Source: UBA685 sp049889495 (GTDB lineage: Bacteria > Pseudomonadota > Alphaproteobacteria > Puniceispirillales > Puniceispirillaceae). Taken from it: a stretch of DNA of 17,889 nucleotides. Position 1 is the stretch's first letter. Each line of letters begins with the position of its first letter. The translations under genes and the position numbers were made by a program. Below the pieces are notes generated by a model. That model was not told the origin of the DNA and searched no databases. It saw nothing but the letters and a program-made list of their open reading frames with translations. Below, one piece after another: positions 13,651 through 17,889 of the stretch. The stretch lies in the NCBI GenBank assembly GCA_049889495.1, contig JBMHDH010000087.1, forward strand, positions 1 to 17,889, in the 5' to 3' direction.

Positions 13651-15781
13651 AAAGGGCCAATTACCAACCAGCTGGCAGGCACGATTTGACAGCTTGCAGA
13701 ACTGGCATAGCCAACGAATTGCGTCTGTTTTCAGCGCGCCATTGCCCATGGGGCGTGCTTTTATCCTTGTGGCAGTGCTAGCCGCCTTATTTGCGGCTAT
13801 TGCCAATTATCAGGTGCGCCAAGAACAATATCAAATCTGGCAAGATAATCGGCAGGTCACATTCCTTGATGAGACACCGTTATTTTCAACAACAGATGCC
13901 TCATTTTTTGTGGGACTGGCAAAACAATATAATGAAACAGGCGATCAGAATGATTTTCAAGCGCGCCGTCTTTATCCTTTTTATGCAAATCAGCTAGATG
14001 ATGTGCCCGCCAAAGATGGCATGCGTGATTTCCCGCTTTTATCTGTTTTGATTGCGTCCCTATCACCAGATAACAGCACAGAAAGCTTGATGAAAACAGC
14101 CAATGCTTTGATACCTGTTTTGGCATTTGTCATGGCATTAGGTGTTTTGTTTGCCTTTGGTGCGGCAGGGTTTTGGTTAGAAGGGGCGGTGGCTGCGATT
14201 GGGGCTGGTTTTGCACCGACATTTATGATGCGAAGCGCGATTGGGCGCATTGACACAGATATCTTAAATCTTGGCTTCTTTTATGCCGTGCTTGGCCTGA
14301 CTATTTTTGCTGGTAGGGCGCAATCTTTGCGTGCCGCCATCATCTGGACAGTGGCTGCGGCTCTGATGATGAATTTATTTTTCTGGTGGTATGACAAAGC
14401 CTTCATGGCATGGGGCTTTACCATTGGTCTTGTTTGGTTGTCTTTTATGACAAGCCGCAATTGGCAACGCCCGCTGATCGTTGGTGGTTTGTTTATCGTT
14501 CTTTCTGGTCTGATCTTCAGAGATTTAGGCATCAGCACAGATTCTGAATATTTGATTGATGTTGCGGTATCAGGCGCGCTGATTTTCCCAAACACGTTTT
14601 CCACGATCACAGAATTACGTGTGGTGCCGTTTGAAGATATTTTAAAAGGCATTACCTCATCTGTTGTGATCGGCACATTGGGTGTGATTGGCATGGCGTT
14701 TTTTGCGGTGCGCCATCCCGTCATTGCGGTGGTATTTGGCCCAGCTTCGATTTTCGCCCTTGCCAATTTTCTGGTGGGTAACAGAGCGATTTTCTATTCC
14801 GCGCCTATGTTATGGTTTGGGGTGGCCTTTTTGGCAGTGGCAATCATCCGTTATGGCTGGCGGTTTGCCCCTGAAAAGATAAAGCAAATCCCACAAGCAG
14901 AATTGCTTGGTATCGCAGCGGTGATCACAGCTTTGATGATCGGCATATCACAGCAAAAAGATATCCGCTCTTATGTGCCAAACCCGTCTTTCCCCAAAGA
15001 TATGATGCGGGGCTTTGCTGCTATGCAAGGCAATTTGCCAGATGAGGCGGTGGTTGCCACTTGGTGGGATTATGGCTATGCCTCAATGTTGTTTAATGGC
15101 TATCGCACATTGCATGATGGCGGTGCGCAAACCACCCCTGTCACGCATTATTTTGCGCGTGCCTTGGTAAGCCATGACCAAAGTGAAACCCATGCGCTGA
15201 TTTCAAATTTGGCAAAGCATGGGCTTGGCGGCATCCAAGATAATAGTGATGCGGCTGCCAAAGTTGAAGCTTTGTTAACCGCACCAAAGAAAGGCAATGA
15301 AGGGCCACCTGTGTTTTTGGTGTTAACAGATCAGATGGCTGGCTGGATTGGGTCAATTTCAAAGCTTGGTTTATGGGACCCGTCAAAAGGCCAGCCGATC
15401 AATGTGCCAGGCAATCGGTATGGGCCAAGATTGGCCTATCAAACCTTGCAATGCCGTGGTGGTGAAGCGGCACATCAGGCCATTTGTAATGGCCAAGTGG
15501 TTGATTTTAACCTTGGTACCATTGACAATCAGCCTTTGTTGTCACGTTTGTTGCAAACAACAGATGGCAAATTGGTTGAAGGACAAAATTACCCTGGTAA
15601 GGGCGGCACGACTTTGATGCTGGCAGAAATCAAGGATAAGGGTGTGATGGTCAAAGCCATGCATAACCATTTGGCGCAATCAAGCTTTCATAAATTGTTC
15701 CATCTAGCAGATGTAAACCAAGATTATTTCTCTTTGGTTTATGATGATTATCCCAATGTACGGATTTATGCCCTACGGTAA
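13643..15781 (+). CDS. STT3/PglB-family oligosaccharyltransferase
   Basis: This 712-aa integral membrane enzyme is predicted to move a lipid-linked glycan to an asparagine side chain on the periplasmic side. The N-terminal two thirds hold about 11-13 hydrophobic segments (from 38-55 to about 421-435), followed by a soluble periplasmic domain. Signature elements are all present: an EL1 acidic residue in TTDASFF (Asp85), the DxD pair in GRIDTDILNL (Asp204, Asp206), TIxE as TITE (321-324), Arg381 in GNRAIFY, and WWDYG at 474-478 followed by DGGA. The length is close to that of Campylobacter PglB. The ATG at 13643 lies within the end of the epimerase gene, with AAGGA 8 nt upstream. Bacterial STT3 is uncommon outside epsilon- and deltaproteobacteria. 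O-linked OTases (PglL) and WaaL lack WWDYG, so the assignment is firm; the glycan and acceptors are unknown. Confidence 0.93.
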   Translation: MGKKGQLPTSWQARFDSLQNWHSQRIASVFSAPLPMGRAFILVAVLAALFAAIANYQVRQEQYQIWQDNRQVTFLDETPLFSTTDASFFVGLAKQYNETGDQNDFQARRLYPFYANQLDDVPAKDGMRDFPLLSVLIASLSPDNSTESLMKTANALIPVLAFVMALGVLFAFGAAGFWLEGAVAAIGAGFAPTFMMRSAIGRIDTDILNLGFFYAVLGLTIFAGRAQSLRAAIIWTVAAALMMNLFFWWYDKAFMAWGFTIGLVWLSFMTSRNWQRPLIVGGLFIVLSGLIFRDLGISTDSEYLIDVAVSGALIFPNTFSTITELRVVPFEDILKGITSSVVIGTLGVIGMAFFAVRHPVIAVVFGPASIFALANFLVGNRAIFYSAPMLWFGVAFLAVAIIRYGWRFAPEKIKQIPQAELLGIAAVITALMIGISQQKDIRSYVPNPSFPKDMMRGFAAMQGNLPDEAVVATWWDYGYASMLFNGYRTLHDGGAQTTPVTHYFARALVSHDQSETHALISNLAKHGLGGIQDNSDAAAKVEALLTAPKKGNEGPPVFLVLTDQMAGWIGSISKLGLWDPSKGQPINVPGNRYGPRLAYQTLQCRGGEAAHQAICNGQVVDFNLGTIDNQPLLSRLLQTTDGKLVEGQNYPGKGGTTLMLAEIKDKGVMVKAMHNHLAQSSFHKLFHLADVNQDYFSLVYDDYPNVRIYALR

Positions 15782-15811
15782 GGGAATTTGCGGTGCGCTT
15801 GAGGCAATGTG

Positions 15812-17044
15812 CTAGCGTGACCCAAAGCCTGTGAAAATGGTTTTTATGGTTTTAAAAATCACAAGCAAATCAAGCTGAACTGATAGATGCTTAATATAAA
15901 AGAGATCATATTTCAGCTTTTCCATGGTCTCTTCTTCCCCTGCGGCATAGCCTTGTGTGACTTGTGCCCAGCCTGTGATGCCAGGCTTTACAATATGGCG
16001 TAAGTCATAATTTGGGATTGATTGCGAGAATTCGGCGGCAAAAGTGACCTGTTCAGGGCGCGGGCCAATCAAGCTCATATCCCCTTTTAGCACATTATAA
16101 AGCTGTGGCAGCTCATCAATTCTGGTGCGACGCAAAATGGCACCAAGTTTGGTGATGCGTGTGTCGTTCTGAGAGGCAAATTGCGCGCCTTTGCTGTCTG
16201 CATTAGATGCCATTGACCGCAATTTATATAAGGTGAATGGCACACTGCCGCGTCCCACCCTTTGTTGGGTAAAAATGGCATTGCCGCGCGATTCCAGCCT
16301 GATCAGAAGAATGGCCATGATCAAAATAGGCAAGGTCACGATCAATAATGATAGCGAAAATAACAAGTCAATGGCACGTTTGAAACCAATCACTGGCATA
16401 GCGTTATTGCGCAAATTATGAAGATCGAAATCGGCTGAGATATCAACTCTGCCAGATTGGGTTTCTCGAAATTGCTGATAGGTCATAACAGATCCATTTT
16501 GCTGTGCAGCAAGCAAATGAATCTTGCGAATATCATCATCATTACCATTGGGATCTATGATGAATAACGACCCCTTATCAAGGGCATGAGGGGCGTTTAT
16601 ATCATAGCGATGCACCGCCACATCATCATCATCAAAGTGACCAGACAGATTTTGATTTTTCGCAATGCATAGCGGCTTTTTATTGCGTTTTTTATCTTTT
16701 GCTTCATAACGCAACGCCAATAACAACAATAATGGCAGAGATAACCATATGATCTTGTTTGAATAATCAATGCGGCTGAGGGTGATGATCGCAATGGCTG
16801 TGATATGGCATGGCATAAAAATCCATAACATCTGGCCTGGGGCTTGAAAGGCAAAGCTTTTTGATAACCAATGATAAATCAACAGAGAGAAAATTTGCGC
16901 CAAACTCACAAGGATAAGGGAGTTCATAACCGTGGCCTGTGATCGCAATGCTAGGTCTTCTGAGGTAAGAAAATGCACCAAAATAGCCGCAGCAATCGCA
17001 CCGCTTATTGAAATCAATAAATCTGTTATTCCCTGCTTATACAT
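15812..17044 (-). CDS. Polyprenyl-phosphate sugar-1-phosphate transferase (WbaP/PglC superfamily)
   Basis: This 410-aa membrane enzyme should start glycan assembly by loading a sugar-1-phosphate onto undecaprenyl phosphate. About four N-terminal hydrophobic segments (6-26, 40-60, 72-90, 97-111) are followed by a cytoplasmic region (112-215) and the bacterial sugar transferase domain (PF02397, 220-410). That domain has the membrane-anchoring helix FKRAIDLLFSLSLLIVTLPI (221-240), YKLRSM, the catalytic Asp310-Glu311 dyad in RIDELPQLYNVLKGDMSL (308-325), GPRPE (327-331) and KPGITGWAQV (353-362). It is the polytopic WbaP/exopolysaccharide type rather than the monotopic PglC type. The ATG at 17042-17044 has a weak ribosome-binding site. 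It is convergent with the OST gene, 30 bp away, and diverges from the ligase gene. The sugar specificity cannot be read. Confidence 0.93.
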   Translation of the reverse strand: MYKQGITDLLISISGAIAAAILVHFLTSEDLALRSQATVMNSLILVSLAQIFSLLIYHWLSKSFAFQAPGQMLWIFMPCHITAIAIITLSRIDYSNKIIWLSLPLLLLLALRYEAKDKKRNKKPLCIAKNQNLSGHFDDDDVAVHRYDINAPHALDKGSLFIIDPNGNDDDIRKIHLLAAQQNGSVMTYQQFRETQSGRVDISADFDLHNLRNNAMPVIGFKRAIDLLFSLSLLIVTLPILIMAILLIRLESRGNAIFTQQRVGRGSVPFTLYKLRSMASNADSKGAQFASQNDTRITKLGAILRRTRIDELPQLYNVLKGDMSLIGPRPEQVTFAAEFSQSIPNYDLRHIVKPGITGWAQVTQGYAAGEEETMEKLKYDLFYIKHLSVQLDLLVIFKTIKTIFTGFGSR

Positions 17045-17289
17045 TTGTCTTTACTCTGATATGTTCCGTGCAATGCGGCTGTGATTTCCAAAATTTGGCT
17101 TTTAGTAAGGTTTCACAACGACCAACTAGCTTGCCAGGATATTTAGACCATGCTCGAGAAAACTAACGAAGAGCGGGGGAAGAAGCAATAAATTATGGTG
17201 CTCGCTTTATCAAGGTCAGGGGAAATTGCTGTCCAAACCATCAAATATTTGCTATGCGATAAGCAGCATGAAGTAAGAGGGTTGCGGTT
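17045..17289. promoter_or_regulatory. Divergent intergenic region between sugar transferase and ligase genes
   Basis: These 245 bp must carry promoters for both flanking genes. CCAAAATTTGG at 17088-17098 is an 11-bp palindrome, and GCTC...GAGC arms lie around 17151-17175. AGAGG at 17276-17280 is the ribosome-binding site of the ligase-like gene. I found no convincing promoter hexamer pair. Confidence 0.35.
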
Positions 17290-17889
17290 ATGTTCTTAAC
17301 AGCTAAAATTACGTCAGGGCCCGCTAAGGCCATTGGAACTCTCTGGAAAGATACCGCGCAAGCCTTGTCAGAAATGACAGCTTTTAAAAAATTTGCGATT
17401 TATTTTTGGTTTGCAGGCCCTTTTATCCTTTTGATTGAACGCTCCCCTGCTGATGCATGGGTGATCATCATTGATTTGTTGTTTATCATTCATTGTATTC
17501 GTGCCAAGCAAACAGATTTTTTCGCTGTGTCTTGGGTGCGTTTTGGCCTGTTGTTTTTAAGCGTGGCTTGCCTTGCTGGCTTGTTGTCTTCGATGCCGCA
17601 AACAGCCTTAGCAGAGGCGTTGTTATGGGCGCGTTTTCCTTTATTTGCCATCGCAAGCGCTTTTTGGCTTGGGCGTGATTTTCGTATTTTAAAAATGATG
17701 TTTGCCTTAACTGGCATCGCTGTCATGGTGATGTGCGCAATCTCAACAGCCGAATTATTTCTGGTTGGTCAGATTGGCGGGCGCTTGTCTTGGCCCTATG
17801 GTGATCTGGTACCTGGAAATTACATCGCTAAGGTGGGGCTTCCAGTATTCGTGTTGGCTATGACCATTGTGAATACCCCGCATCATCCT
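17290..17889 (+). CDS. O-antigen ligase/polymerase-like membrane protein, N-terminal part
   Basis: An open frame runs from ATG 17290 to the window end with no stop, giving 200 residues. AGAGG lies 9 nt upstream of the ATG. About six hydrophobic segments are seen (34-50, 56-70, 84-101, 108-127, 134-158 and 182-195). The sequence RLSWPYGDLVPGNYIAKVGLP (165-185) is typical of the O-antigen ligase (WaaL/Wzy, PF04932) group in alphaproteobacteria. The large periplasmic loop and its catalytic His are downstream of the window, so ligase versus polymerase cannot be decided. Placed divergently from the initiating sugar transferase, it fits a surface-polysaccharide locus and could use the same lipid-linked glycan as the OST. 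Confidence 0.82.
   Translation, partial: MFLTAKITSGPAKAIGTLWKDTAQALSEMTAFKKFAIYFWFAGPFILLIERSPADAWVIIIDLLFIIHCIRAKQTDFFAVSWVRFGLLFLSVACLAGLLSSMPQTALAEALLWARFPLFAIASAFWLGRDFRILKMMFALTGIAVMVMCAISTAELFLVGQIGGRLSWPYGDLVPGNYIAKVGLPVFVLAMTIVNTPHHP

Noticed and set aside
14281..14766. Minus-strand open frame opposite the OST (161 codons).
   Set aside because: The opposite strand encodes conserved OST motifs; the antisense frame has no recognisable family features.
17195..17299. A 34-codon plus-strand frame (MVLALSRSGEIAV...) overlapping the ligase start.
   Set aside because: No good ribosome-binding site spacing, no known small-protein motif, and it overlaps the start of a real gene.

Overview
The window looks like a chromosomal piece of a free-living, moderately low-GC alphaproteobacterium. 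The evidence is a SufE tail, a GbdR-type GlxA/AraC regulator, a BetB-type aldehyde dehydrogenase, a FecR-domain surface protein and an O-antigen ligase carrying the SWPYGD..PGNY signature. A marine SAR116-like or related Rhodospirillales origin is my inference from gene style and base composition, not a proven placement. There are no tRNA or rRNA genes, no CRISPR array and no insertion sequence. Coding density is high and all intergenic gaps are under 250 bp.

Layout. (1) Bases 1-3149 are housekeeping and regulatory: the 3' end of sufE, a GlxA/GbdR-like regulator (minus), a SpoU/TrmH RNA methyltransferase (plus) and a class I RlmI/K-like methyltransferase (minus). (2) Bases 3356-8518 are a metabolic block. 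It holds an Lrp/AsnC regulator (plus), then a minus-strand pair of betaine-aldehyde dehydrogenase followed by a GT4 glycosyltransferase whose ATG overlaps the betB stop (ATGA). Divergent from betB are an adducin-type class II aldolase-like protein and an iron-dependent alcohol dehydrogenase. The betB/aldolase intergenic region has a shared divergent -35 (TTGTCAA) and a dyad that could be an operator. (3) Bases 8524-12412 hold two large, strongly acidic proteins in convergent orientation. One is an exported 842-aa FecR-domain protein with an EF-hand-like loop and a beta-rich C terminus, preceded by a good sigma70-type promoter. The other is a 356-aa acidic, probably disordered protein whose C-terminal helix module resembles PopZ. 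A 17-bp tandem repeat lies across the stop codon of the second gene. (4) Bases 12631-17889 are a surface-glycan block: a UDP-glucuronate 4-epimerase-like enzyme that overlaps a full-length STT3/PglB-type oligosaccharyltransferase, a polyprenyl-phosphate sugar-1-phosphate transferase (minus), and the start of an O-antigen ligase/polymerase-like membrane protein that runs off the window.

The most interesting feature is the STT3/PglB homologue. It carries WWDYG, a DxD pair, TIxE (TITE) and the NR..FY arginine, and is 712 aa long, close to my recollection of Campylobacter PglB (about 713 aa). Bacterial STT3 is known chiefly from epsilon- and deltaproteobacteria, so an alphaproteobacterial copy next to a sugar epimerase, an initiating phosphoglycosyltransferase and a ligase/polymerase suggests a protein N-glycosylation pathway sharing its lipid-linked glycan with envelope polysaccharide synthesis. 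The possible acceptor proteins are unknown. The neighbouring exported FecR protein has five N-x-S/T sequons, none with the acidic -2 residue preferred by Campylobacter PglB.
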